From B46-G9 sp964581175 (GTDB taxonomy: Bacteria > Desulfobacterota > DSM-4660 > Desulfatiglandales > Desulfatiglandaceae), in assembly GCA_964581175.1 (NCBI GenBank), contig CAZONI010000006.1, positions 30,951 through 94,950 of the forward strand: 64,000 bases of DNA, given 5' to 3'. A program made the position numbers and the translations under genes. The notes under the pieces were generated by a model. It was given only the letters and a program-made list of their open reading frames with translations. It was not told the DNA's origin and made no database searches. The number at the start of each line of letters is the position of its first letter. Position 1 is the first letter of the stretch. Below are positions 25,887-33,817 of the stretch, piece by piece.

Positions 25887-26116
25887 CAATCACTCCACTG
25901 TTGCGCTTGGATCCATGCGTCCGCATCCTTGGAATCATCAGGATTTTTCTTGATGCTCTGTATCCATTGATCCTCGAACTCCTTTATCTCCTTCTTCTGA
26001 ATCCAGCGCTTCAGAGCTTCCCGTATGATGGCTGAACGTGATAACTTCGCTGATGCGGCCAAGCGATCCACGGCATTAAGGAGATTCTCATCAAAGCTTA
26101 TTTGTACGTTTTTCAT
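25886..26116 (-). CDS. CopG/RHH-type antitoxin
   Basis: 76 residues from the ATG at 26116 (longer in-frame starts to 26227 cover an AT-rich leader). The N-terminal ribbon-helix-helix reads MKNVQISFDENLLNAVDRLA followed by LSRSAIIREALKRWI, a DNA-binding fold that probably represses its own operon. The charged C-terminal tail (EDQWIQSIKKNPDDSKDAD) would wrap the toxin. It precedes and slightly overlaps the MazF-like gene. The AT-rich region 26117-26230, with TTGTTAGGATATATT-like sequence, probably holds the promoter. Confidence 0.85.
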   Translation of the reverse strand: MKNVQISFDENLLNAVDRLAASAKLSRSAIIREALKRWIQKKEIKEFEDQWIQSIKKNPDDSKDADAWIQAQQWSD

Positions 26117-26326
26117 AAGATGTGCCCGTTGCAGAGAAATATGGAAATAGATATTTGTTAGGATATATTTCTTTATATCTTTTTTGCTACTATCTGTCCA
26201 GTCTTTTCTGGCTGAGAGTGAAAGCATCCCGGGGTAACGAGATGCATCATGACCCAGAAGATGGAGATATAGGCTGTAATAACTCGATACGGATGGTCAG
26301 GGGAAGTTTGCTCAGCTCGCTCCGGG

Positions 26327-27736
26327 CTAGACATAGATTTCTTTTTTTGCCGCTAATTCCACCGGCTCCTCGATGACCCGCATTTCCTTCCACTTGCCTT
26401 GGCGATAGCGGAGCATGAATGCCAGGCCCAGGGCGCAGACATACAGCGTGGCGATTGTCCAGACCGTGTAGATCCCGGCATGAAAGACCTCCACCGCCAG
26501 GTAGGTGGGAACAATCATCAATCCGAGACACATGGCGGCGATGGTCCACATGATGAACCGGGTATCTCCCGCACCTTTTATGGCCCCGGAGAAAATGAGG
26601 TTCAGGGAATCAAAAAGGCAGAACACCGCAACGAACCGCAGGAGGATGACTCCCAGGTCCACTATTTTTCCATATTGCGCAGGGGTGTGGCCCTGCACCT
26701 TGAACAGATGGAGGAGGGGTTCCGAAAAGAAGACGAACATGAATGCAATGGCACCCATGTACAGCAGGGTGATCTTGAGTGCGTTTCCCGTGGCCGTCAT
26801 GCCGTCCTCCGGGGTGCCGTTGCCGATGGCCTGCCCCACAAGGGTGGCGTTGCCGACATGAAACCCGATCATGGGCATGAACGAGAGCGATTCAATGGAG
26901 AGAACGATGTTGGAGGCAGCGAGCTGGATGTCGCCCAGTCTTCCCAACATCTGGATGAAGAAGGTAAAGCCGGAGATCTCCAGGAAGAACTGTACCCCGC
27001 TCGGCCCTCCGTAGCGCATCAAGCGGCGGAAAAGCTCCCGGTCAAAGGCCCGCGCGCTCCAGGTCCTGAAATGGTTCCGGTTATTCCGGCTGAATATGAG
27101 CAGGCTAAGGATGGCCACGATCACCCCGTACGCGGCAACCGTTGCAATGCCAGCACCCGCGATCCCGAGCCGCGGAAATGGCCCGATCCCGTTGATGAGG
27201 CAGTAGTCCAGGGGGATGTTGACGGCCGCCCCCGACAGGTTGACCAGCATTACCGCCCACGTGAGTCCCCTGCCCGTGTAAAAGCAGGAAAGGGCCGAAC
27301 CCATGACCACAAGCCCCGCGCCCAAGGTGAGGATGTTGAAGTAGCGCACCTCGAGAGCCCTGACGGGGGGAGGATGTCCGATCAGGTCAAAGACCGGACC
27401 GGAAACAAAATAAAGGGAGGCAAGAAAAGCGGCCGCAAAAAGGGAGAAGTAGATACCCTGCCAGAGCGAGGCCCCTACCCGGTTGAAGGACCCGGCTCCG
27501 GTATACTGGGCAACGAACGCATTCACGTAATTGGCTACTCCCATGAAGAAAGAGATTGCCGTGAAAGAGGCAATGCCGGCCGGCAGCGCCGCGCTGATGG
27601 CATCCATCGAGTAGCCGGCCAGGAATATCCGGTCCGTGAACTGCATCAGGGTGATGGAGCCCATGGAGGCCACCAGCGGCAGGCTGATAGCCAGTACGTC
27701 CCTGTACCCGTTTTTTCGTTTCCAGCGACTGGTCAT
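26327..27736 (-). CDS. MATE-family efflux transporter
   Basis: 469 residues from the ATG at 27736. An ATG 19 codons earlier would place a terminator-like hairpin inside the coding region and is less likely. Twelve hydrophobic segments are expected; typical MATE stretches include SLPLVASMGSITLMQFTDR, MGVANYVNAFVAQYTGAG and the second-half duplicate IGFHVGNATLVGQAIGNG. These proteins export cationic drugs or metabolites with Na+ or H+. It stands alone and is transcribed away from the DUF362 gene. Its leader carries a strong promoter and a Rho-independent-type hairpin just before the start. Confidence 0.9.
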   Translation of the reverse strand: MTSRWKRKNGYRDVLAISLPLVASMGSITLMQFTDRIFLAGYSMDAISAALPAGIASFTAISFFMGVANYVNAFVAQYTGAGSFNRVGASLWQGIYFSLFAAAFLASLYFVSGPVFDLIGHPPPVRALEVRYFNILTLGAGLVVMGSALSCFYTGRGLTWAVMLVNLSGAAVNIPLDYCLINGIGPFPRLGIAGAGIATVAAYGVIVAILSLLIFSRNNRNHFRTWSARAFDRELFRRLMRYGGPSGVQFFLEISGFTFFIQMLGRLGDIQLAASNIVLSIESLSFMPMIGFHVGNATLVGQAIGNGTPEDGMTATGNALKITLLYMGAIAFMFVFFSEPLLHLFKVQGHTPAQYGKIVDLGVILLRFVAVFCLFDSLNLIFSGAIKGAGDTRFIMWTIAAMCLGLMIVPTYLAVEVFHAGIYTVWTIATLYVCALGLAFMLRYRQGKWKEMRVIEEPVELAAKKEIYV

Positions 27737-27745
27737 GATTCCTGC

Positions 27746-27779
27746 AAAAAACCCCAAAGTCTTCCTGGCGGCTTTGGGG
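27746..27779 (-). terminator. Terminator-like hairpin in the MATE leader
   Basis: On the minus strand: CCCCAAAG, a 12-base loop, CTTTGGGG, then six T. It lies between the likely promoter (27812-27840) and the MATE start codon at 27736, only nine bases from that codon. Placed there, it would stop or reduce transcription unless a signal prevents folding, as in attenuators and riboswitches. No known riboswitch was recognised in the short leader (about 80 nt). Confidence 0.7.
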
Positions 27780-27811
27780 TGGATAATTGACATCGGATTG
27801 TTTTTGAGCCC

Positions 27812-27840
27812 AAGTTAGCCGGGGAAAAAACAGTTGTCAA
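27812..27840 (-). promoter_or_regulatory. Sigma70-type promoter for the MATE gene
   Basis: Minus strand: TTGACA (27835-27840), 17-bp spacer, TAACTT (27812-27817). The -35 box is perfect and the spacing ideal. Transcription would start near 27805, giving a leader of about 70 nt that ends in the hairpin at 27746-27779. Confidence 0.6.
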
Positions 27841-27903
27841 ATTCTTTTCCGCAACGTAGCCTGGAATGAATCGGTTCGCGTCCGCAGGAGAAAGGAGGGA
27901 CCC

Positions 27904-28851
27904 ATGTGCTTCCACGATCCAATCGACAGGAGAGAGGCGGTCAAAAAGATTTTCGGTCTTGCCGGATCTGTGGTTTTGGGGACCGTGTTCGCCGGACCTC
28001 TCGGCTTCCCCAAACCGGCCATGGCCGGGCTGAAACGATCCAGGTTCCTGGTTGAGGGAACGGGCATGCATGACGGCTATTCCGTCAAGAAGCTGGTGGA
28101 ACAGGTATTTGATGCAGCAGGAGGACCGGGCCGCTTTATCTCAAAAGGGGATGTGGTTGCCATCAAGCCGAATATTTCCTGGGCGAGGGTCCCTGTGCTT
28201 GCGGCCACTACCAACCCGGAAGTCCTGAAGGCCGTGATAGAACTCTGTCAGGCCGCAGGGGCAAAGAGGGTTCGGATTGTTGATCATACCATTCAGGACC
28301 CCAGGAGGTGTTTCGCCATTACGGGTGCCGGACTGGTGGCGAAGCAGACGGGGGCAGACCTGGTCTATCCGCGGTCATCCCTCATGAAGGACATGAAAAT
28401 CAGGGGAAACAGGCTGGATGTGTGGCCCGTATTTATTCCCCTCGTGGAGGCGGACAAGCTGATCAACATACCGGTGGCAAAGCACCATTCCCTCAGCATG
28501 CTCACCCTTGGAATGAAAAACTGGATCGGCGGCGTCGGGGGAGGGAGGTGGTCCCTTCACCAGGACATCAATGAGAGCATAGTGGACCTTACTCAGTTTT
28601 TCAAGCCCACTGTGACCCTCATCGATGCCGTCAGAATCATGACGAGAAATGGGCCTTCAGGCGGGAGTGAGGCGTACGTGGTAAAGAAGAACACCCTTAT
28701 CCTGAGCGATGATCCTGTTGCCGCTGACGCCAGGGCCGCACTCCTCTTCGGGAAGAGGCCCGGGGATCTTGGTTTTGTGCGGCTCGGAGAGAAGCGGGGG
28801 CTCGGGACCTCTGATTTTCAGTCACTGGACCTGAAAAGGGTTTCCCTGTGA
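27904..28851 (+). CDS. Tat-exported DUF362 protein
   Basis: 315 residues; AAAGGAGGGACCC precedes the ATG. The Tat signal DRREAVKKIFGLAG at residues 8-21 leads to a hydrophobic stretch and a likely cleavage after PAMA. The DUF362 domain follows (KGDVVAIKPNISW, RVRIVDHTI, LINIPVAKHHSLSMLTLGMKNW). DUF362 proteins in anaerobes are often paired with ferredoxin-type proteins and are thought to take part in iron-sulfur redox chains; here no ferredoxin cysteines are in the protein itself. It overlaps the next gene by four bases (GTGA), so the two are translated together. Confidence 0.85.
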   Translation: MCFHDPIDRREAVKKIFGLAGSVVLGTVFAGPLGFPKPAMAGLKRSRFLVEGTGMHDGYSVKKLVEQVFDAAGGPGRFISKGDVVAIKPNISWARVPVLAATTNPEVLKAVIELCQAAGAKRVRIVDHTIQDPRRCFAITGAGLVAKQTGADLVYPRSSLMKDMKIRGNRLDVWPVFIPLVEADKLINIPVAKHHSLSMLTLGMKNWIGGVGGGRWSLHQDINESIVDLTQFFKPTVTLIDAVRIMTRNGPSGGSEAYVVKKNTLILSDDPVAADARAALLFGKRPGDLGFVRLGEKRGLGTSDFQSLDLKRVSL

Positions 28852-30470
28852 AAGCAAGACACCTGGTCTGGCTGAGAAGAATCAGCCAGAGTTTCTTTCT
28901 GCTGCTCTTCCTTTTTCTTCTCGTGGAAAGCAGGCTTCCCCAGGAAATCTCCCTCAAGTATTCTCTTGTAACTTCCGGTCAGCAAAACCTGACTCTTGAT
29001 TACCCCGTGGGGTTCTTCTTCCATATGGACCCGCTCGTGGGTCTGTCTTCGCTGATCTCAGGCCATCGGTTTATAAACGGTATTCTCTGGGGCGCCGGGG
29101 TGCTGCTGCTCACCCTCTTACTCGGCCGCGTTTTCTGTGGTTTCATTTGTCCGTTCGGCACCATTCATCACCTGGCAGGTTCGCTCAAGCCCTCACTGAA
29201 AGGGCCGGAAATGAGGAAGGCAAATGAAAAGAGCCCGGGCCGGCGGATCAAGTATTTTGTTCTTTTCACGCTCCTGACTGGCTCTCTCCTGGGCCTCAAC
29301 CTCTCGGGTCTCATGGACCCCATCTCTTTCTTTTTTCGTTCCATGGCCCTCGCCATTCTTCCCGGAACGGGTGCAGCAATGCACTCTTTGTTTCAGACAA
29401 TGGCCGACAGCCATATCAGGTCTCTGAACCTCCTCGGTTACGGAGCCGAGGCCCTGGTATCCCCGGTTTTCGGGTATGAACCCCAGGCGTACCAGACAGG
29501 ATGGTTCATCGGGGCGCTTTTTCTGTTCCTCCTGTTCCTGAACAGGATCAGGCCGCGCTTCTGGTGCCGCTTTTTATGTCCCCTTGGAGCGCTGCTGGGG
29601 CTCTTTTCCCGTTTCAGCCTTCTCCGGCTCGACAAAGCGGAAGAGAAATGCACCGGATGCGGCCGCTGTACCAGGCACTGCCAGGGCGCCGCAACGCCCG
29701 TTCCGGGGCAGGAGTGGGACCGCGCCGAATGTCTCGCATGCTTCAACTGTTTTCAGGTGTGTCCGGAAAACGCGCTGGCCTTTCGCCTTGGATGGTCTTT
29801 CGGCCGGAACAGGGGCCCCGATATGGGACGGCGTGCTGTCCTGGGTGGAATTTTCGCAGGGCTATCCATTCCGTTTTTGGGGAGGCTTGGCGGGGAGAGG
29901 GACAAGGTTTCAAATGCCGGGCTTATCCGGCCGCCCGGCGCCCTGGAGGAAAAAGAATTTCTCACGGTCTGCCAGCGATGCGGCCTCTGCATGAAAGTCT
30001 GTCCTACGAATGCCATCAATCCGACAGTGGGCGAAGCGGGTGTGTCCGGGTTCTGGACCCCGAGGTTGATCATGGGCCTCGGATACTGTGAATACACGTG
30101 CACCCTTTGCGGAAGTGTATGCCCGACCGGGGCAATCAGGAAAATCTCAGTGAAAGAAAAGATAGAGAGGCCCATCAGGATCGGCTCGGCGTACGTGGAA
30201 AGGGGCAGATGCCTGCCGTGGTCCGGAAATGCGCCCTGTATCGTCTGCGAGGAGCATTGTCCCACGTCTCCGAAAGCCATTTATCTGAGGAAAGCCGACC
30301 TGGAGACCCGCGAGGGCAAAAAGAGGGAGCTTCAGGTCCCCTTCGTGGACCTCAAACGCTGCGTCGGCTGTGGTATATGCGAGAACAAGTGCCCGGTAAA
30401 GGGCAGGCCGGCCATCTGTGTCATTGCTGCGGGAGAGAGCCGTTCCTTGAAGAATCGACTTCTTTTGTAG
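28848..30470 (+). CDS. NapH-like membrane polyferredoxin fused to a NapG-like iron-sulfur domain
   Basis: 540 residues, GTG start overlapping the DUF362 stop. Membrane helices lie at about 12-28, 72-94, 140-160 and 220-235, and the loops CGFICPFGTIHH and CRFLCPLGALLG are the NapH/MauN signature. After that come 4Fe-4S motifs CTGCGRCTRHC and CLACFNCFQVC. A twin-arginine-like GRRAVLGGIFAGLSIPF (about 325-341) starts a second half with CQRCGLCMKVC, CTLCGSVCP, CIVCEEHC and CVGCGICENKC, like NapG. The protein should pass electrons between the quinone pool and a periplasmic partner, probably the DUF362 protein. The fusion of NapH- and NapG-like halves is notable. Confidence 0.85.
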   Translation: MKARHLVWLRRISQSFFLLLFLFLLVESRLPQEISLKYSLVTSGQQNLTLDYPVGFFFHMDPLVGLSSLISGHRFINGILWGAGVLLLTLLLGRVFCGFICPFGTIHHLAGSLKPSLKGPEMRKANEKSPGRRIKYFVLFTLLTGSLLGLNLSGLMDPISFFFRSMALAILPGTGAAMHSLFQTMADSHIRSLNLLGYGAEALVSPVFGYEPQAYQTGWFIGALFLFLLFLNRIRPRFWCRFLCPLGALLGLFSRFSLLRLDKAEEKCTGCGRCTRHCQGAATPVPGQEWDRAECLACFNCFQVCPENALAFRLGWSFGRNRGPDMGRRAVLGGIFAGLSIPFLGRLGGERDKVSNAGLIRPPGALEEKEFLTVCQRCGLCMKVCPTNAINPTVGEAGVSGFWTPRLIMGLGYCEYTCTLCGSVCPTGAIRKISVKEKIERPIRIGSAYVERGRCLPWSGNAPCIVCEEHCPTSPKAIYLRKADLETREGKKRELQVPFVDLKRCVGCGICENKCPVKGRPAICVIAAGESRSLKNRLLL

Positions 30471-30720
30471 AGCCGACGGCAGATCCATCAGCATCTTATG
30501 AGCAGATGTGCGTTCAAAAAGAGCACGAGATTTCTCGTATGATCATATTGAATGTCAAATTCCAAAATCCAAATGTCAAATGACCAAATTGATGAGAAGT
30601 TCGCACCGCTCTGCGTTGCTTCTTGTCCTGTTTCTGAACCAGGTCGGCAACCAGGGCATATTTTGTCATTTTCAGTTTATTCGGGGTAGGTTTTGAAGCA
30701 GCTGGGAGGAGCGCTGGTCC

Positions 30721-31653
30721 ATGGACATAGCAGTAGTGGGAATCGGGGGAGTGGGCGGATACTACGGCGGAAAGCTTGCGCGCCATTATGCCGGGAGCTC
30801 TGATATTAAGATCATCTTTATCGCGAGAGGCGAACACCTGGAGAAGATCCGGGGGAAAGGGCTACGGGTCCGTTCGGCGGTGGAAACATTCACCGCAAGA
30901 CCGCACCTGGCAACAGATCGGCCCAACGAACTGGGGCCTTTCGATCTTGTGCTCTTCTGTGTCAAGGCCTATGATCTGGAGGAGAGTGCGGCCATGCTTC
31001 AGGCAAATGTCACCGGCCGGACAGTGATCATCACGCTCCTCAACGGGGTGGACAACGCAGAGCGTTTGGGGAAGATTTTTCCACAGGCGAGTGTCTTGAA
31101 CGGGTGTGTATACATCAGTGCCTTCATTGAAGCACCGGGTCTGGTCCGCCAGGCGTCAGGAAGCTGCAAGCTCTTTTTCGGAACGGAAAAGGAAAACCAT
31201 GCAGGGTATAAGGCCATTGAAAAGATATTCACTGATGCGGGCATCGATGCGAAATACAGCGCTGATATAAGAACGGCGGTCTGGGAAAAATACATCTTTG
31301 TCTCTCCTCTCGCAAGCGCGACCACCTATCTGAAAAAGACATCCGGGCAGCTCCTGGAGGATGAACTCAGCAAGTCGTACCTGACCGGTCTGATGAGAGA
31401 AGTGGAGCTTGTTGCCAGGGCACAGGGCGTCCAATTCCCTGACAACGTGTGTGAAATTGCACTGGAAAAGGTATCGTCCTTTTCCTGCGACACCAAAACA
31501 TCCTTACAGCTGGATTTTGAGAAGGCGAAAGAGAAGACCGAACTTGGGACTTTTACGGGGTATATCGTCCGGTACGCCCGGGAGAACGGTATTCCCGTGC
31601 CGTATCATCAAGAGGTCTATGATTCCCTGTCAGCGGAACAGCAGCGACGGTGA
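30721..31653 (+). CDS. panE: 2-dehydropantoate 2-reductase
   Basis: 310 residues, GGAGGAG upstream of the ATG. The N-terminal NADP site GIGGVGGYYGGKLA is at residues 7-20, and the second domain starts after about residue 170 with WEKYIFVSPLASATTYLKK, where the conserved Lys/Asn region of ApbA/PanE enzymes lies. It reduces ketopantoate to pantoate for CoA synthesis, or a related 2-oxoacid. Other pantothenate genes are not adjacent. It is followed by GNAT and saccharopine-dehydrogenase-like genes on the same strand with gaps of about 30-40 bp, so it may belong to an amino-acid/2-oxoacid operon. Confidence 0.8.
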   Translation: MDIAVVGIGGVGGYYGGKLARHYAGSSDIKIIFIARGEHLEKIRGKGLRVRSAVETFTARPHLATDRPNELGPFDLVLFCVKAYDLEESAAMLQANVTGRTVIITLLNGVDNAERLGKIFPQASVLNGCVYISAFIEAPGLVRQASGSCKLFFGTEKENHAGYKAIEKIFTDAGIDAKYSADIRTAVWEKYIFVSPLASATTYLKKTSGQLLEDELSKSYLTGLMREVELVARAQGVQFPDNVCEIALEKVSSFSCDTKTSLQLDFEKAKEKTELGTFTGYIVRYARENGIPVPYHQEVYDSLSAEQQRR

Positions 31654-31692
31654 GTTAATGCAGATAGTTCGGGCTTCTAAAGGGGAGTTTGT

Positions 31693-32184
31693 ATGCCGGA
31701 CATTAAAGTAGCTGAAGGATATGTCCCGGGAGCAATCGGCGGGATTGTCTCACTCCATGCCCTTTACTACCACGAGCACTGGGGATTCGGACTGCCCTTT
31801 GAAGCGAAGGTGGCTGCCGGGCTGGCGGAGTTCCTGGAACGGTACGATGCCTCTCGCGACAGGCTTTGGGTAGTGATGCAGGAAGGTCGGATAGAGGGTT
31901 CCATAGCCATGGACGGCATCCACAGGGAGACGGAAGGGGCGCATCTCCGGTGGTTCATCGTATCGGACAGGCTGCGGGGAAAAGGATTCGGCTCTCGACT
32001 TATTGATTCGGCCGTTGATTTTTGCAGGAGCAAGGGATTCAGACGCAGTTACCTTTGGACATTCGAGGGACTGAATGCTGCAAGGCACCTGTACGAGAAG
32101 AGCGGATTCAAGCTGGTTGCGGAGCACTATGGCACCCAATGGGGGAAAGAGGTCAAGGAGCAGCGGTTTGAGCTTCGGCTGTAG
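31693..32184 (+). CDS. GNAT-family N-acetyltransferase
   Basis: 163 residues, with AAAGGGGAG before the ATG. The acetyl-CoA pyrophosphate loop is RLRGKGFGSRLIDSA at about 97-111, after the strand HLRWFIVSD, and the C-terminal block WTFEGLNAARHLYEKSGFKL is usual for the family. The acceptor is unknown. It lies between panE and a saccharopine-dehydrogenase-like gene, with spacing of 39 and 32 bp, so co-transcription is likely. Confidence 0.85.
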   Translation: MPDIKVAEGYVPGAIGGIVSLHALYYHEHWGFGLPFEAKVAAGLAEFLERYDASRDRLWVVMQEGRIEGSIAMDGIHRETEGAHLRWFIVSDRLRGKGFGSRLIDSAVDFCRSKGFRRSYLWTFEGLNAARHLYEKSGFKLVAEHYGTQWGKEVKEQRFELRL

Positions 32185-32216
32185 CCGGCTCATGAGGCCT
32201 CGGAAAGGAGGAATCG

Positions 32217-33374
32217 ATGCGGGTGACACTTTTGGGCGCCGGTATGATTGGGAGCGCCATTGCAGGATACCTGAAAAAGAAGGGACTGGGGGTGATTGCC
32301 GTGGACTCGAACAATGCGGCCCTGAAGAGACTGGAAACTGAAGTATCTGTGGAAGGAATCCAGGCCGATCTTCTTACGATGGAGTCGCTCGACGCGCTGG
32401 TGTCCGGAAGCGAACTGGTGATCTGTGCTGTCCCGGGATTTATGGGATTTGATACGCTGAAAAAGATCATCAAGGCGGGGAAGAATGTGGTCGATATCTC
32501 ATTTTTCAACGAGGATCCTTTTCTTTTGGACGAACTGGCAAAAAGGAAGGGAGTGACCGCCGTTGTGGATTGCGGGGTTGCTCCGGGCCTGTGCAACATC
32601 ATAGCGGGACACGTGGCCACGGTGTTGAACGAGGTTGATACATATGCCTGCTACGTGGGTGGACTGCCCCTTGTGCGGAAATGGCCCTTTGAGTACAAGG
32701 CGGTCTTTTCTCCTGTTGACGTGCTGGAGGAATACACCCGGCCCTGCCGGATGAGAGAAGGCGGAAGAGACGTGGTGAAACCTGCTCTCTCAGAAGCGGA
32801 ACTCATGGATTTCCCCGGGCTGGGGACCCTGGAGGCCTTCAACACGGATGGTCTCAGAACCTTGCGAAAGACCCTTGCGCTTCCCTTTATGCATGAAAAA
32901 ACACTCCGTTATCCGGGACACGCCGGCCTGATGCGGATTTTCAGGGAAAGCGGGTTTTTCGATAGGGAGCCCGTAGAGGTCAACGGTACACCGGTGGAGC
33001 CGATTGCCCTCATTTCAAAACTTCTCTTTGATGAGTGGAGGCTTGCGGAAGGCGAGGAAGACGTGACGATCATGAGGGTCCTGATGGACGGAAGTAAGGC
33101 GGGCAGGAAGACCACATGCGTCTACGATCTGGCAGACAGGTACGATCGCGCGACGCGAACCACCGCAATGGCCCGGACTACCGGTTATACCGCTGCCGCA
33201 ATCGGGAGGCAGGTCCTGGAAGGCCTTTTTGCTAGAAAGGGTATCTCTCCACCGGAATTCATCGGCCAGAAGGTTGCCTGCTTCGAAAACCTTCTTGCTG
33301 CGTATGAGGAGCAAAATATCCGGCTGAAAGAAACCATTGTAGAGCAAGCGCAGGACGGCCATCCTTCTGCATAA
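32217..33374 (+). CDS. Saccharopine-dehydrogenase-like oxidoreductase
   Basis: 385 residues, perfect AAAGGAGG before the ATG. The NAD(P) site GAGMIGSAIAGYL is at about 7-19, and a C-terminal saccharopine-dehydrogenase domain starts near residue 120 with DCGVAPGLCNIIAGHVA. Proteins of this kind include lysine-pathway saccharopine reductases and carboxynorspermidine synthases; the family is easily mis-assigned, so I leave the substrate open. Arginine- and threonine-rich segments such as RTTGYTAAAIGRQ close the fold. It ends about 110 bp before repeat copy C. Confidence 0.8.
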   Translation: MRVTLLGAGMIGSAIAGYLKKKGLGVIAVDSNNAALKRLETEVSVEGIQADLLTMESLDALVSGSELVICAVPGFMGFDTLKKIIKAGKNVVDISFFNEDPFLLDELAKRKGVTAVVDCGVAPGLCNIIAGHVATVLNEVDTYACYVGGLPLVRKWPFEYKAVFSPVDVLEEYTRPCRMREGGRDVVKPALSEAELMDFPGLGTLEAFNTDGLRTLRKTLALPFMHEKTLRYPGHAGLMRIFRESGFFDREPVEVNGTPVEPIALISKLLFDEWRLAEGEEDVTIMRVLMDGSKAGRKTTCVYDLADRYDRATRTTAMARTTGYTAAAIGRQVLEGLFARKGISPPEFIGQKVACFENLLAAYEEQNIRLKETIVEQAQDGHPSA

Positions 33375-33484
33375 GCCTCCGGGGACTCCCTTTCTTGACA
33401 GGACCGTACGGCTCGCATATACTTGCACAGTTCGTGAAAGGGGGGACCTGGCAGTTCCTTGGTTCTAGCTAAACGCCCCACCTC

Positions 33485-33775
33485 TCGTGGAGGACCCGGA
33501 TAGGTTCTCTGGATCCGGGGTCTAGAATGACGCGCTGCTCAGAGAGGAAGCCTTTCTGGAGTGACTGGTGAGAGGGCTTCGTCTTTTCGCGACTTATCAG
33601 TGGGGGAACCCGCAGCTCGACGAAGTCGAGAATGCGGAGGGGGTAGCTATCCCACGCTGACAAGTCACTGAAAAGACCAGCCCGGAACCTCGGAACGGAA
33701 GAAATGGCTCCCTCTCTGAGCAGCCTCCGAGAAGCACCTGAGGCGTCCCGCTCAGCGGTAGAAGACTCACTGTGC
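33485..33775 (-). repeat. Dispersed structured repeat, copy C (full length)
   Basis: Minus-strand layout as in copy A: flank with AGTGAGTCTT, arm, core of 153 bp, arm, flank with AACCTATCCGG. Arms at 33534-33552 and 33706-33724 are 19 bp and pair with one mismatch. Their sequence (GCTGCTCAGAGAGGAAGCC) differs from those of copies A and B. The inner stem (about 33580-33600 against 33654-33674) is intact. It fills most of the 443-bp gap before the aminotransferase gene, ending 43 bp before that start codon; the rest of the gap holds nothing else recognised. Confidence 0.85.
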
Positions 33776-33817
33776 TCAGAGGCTCTCATTCTTAAATACT
33801 ATATTCCGGAGGTTTGG

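Noticed and set aside
26399..27790. 463-codon plus-strand frame opposite the MATE gene
   Set aside because: Low-complexity, charged translation with no known motif; the minus strand encodes an obvious transporter.
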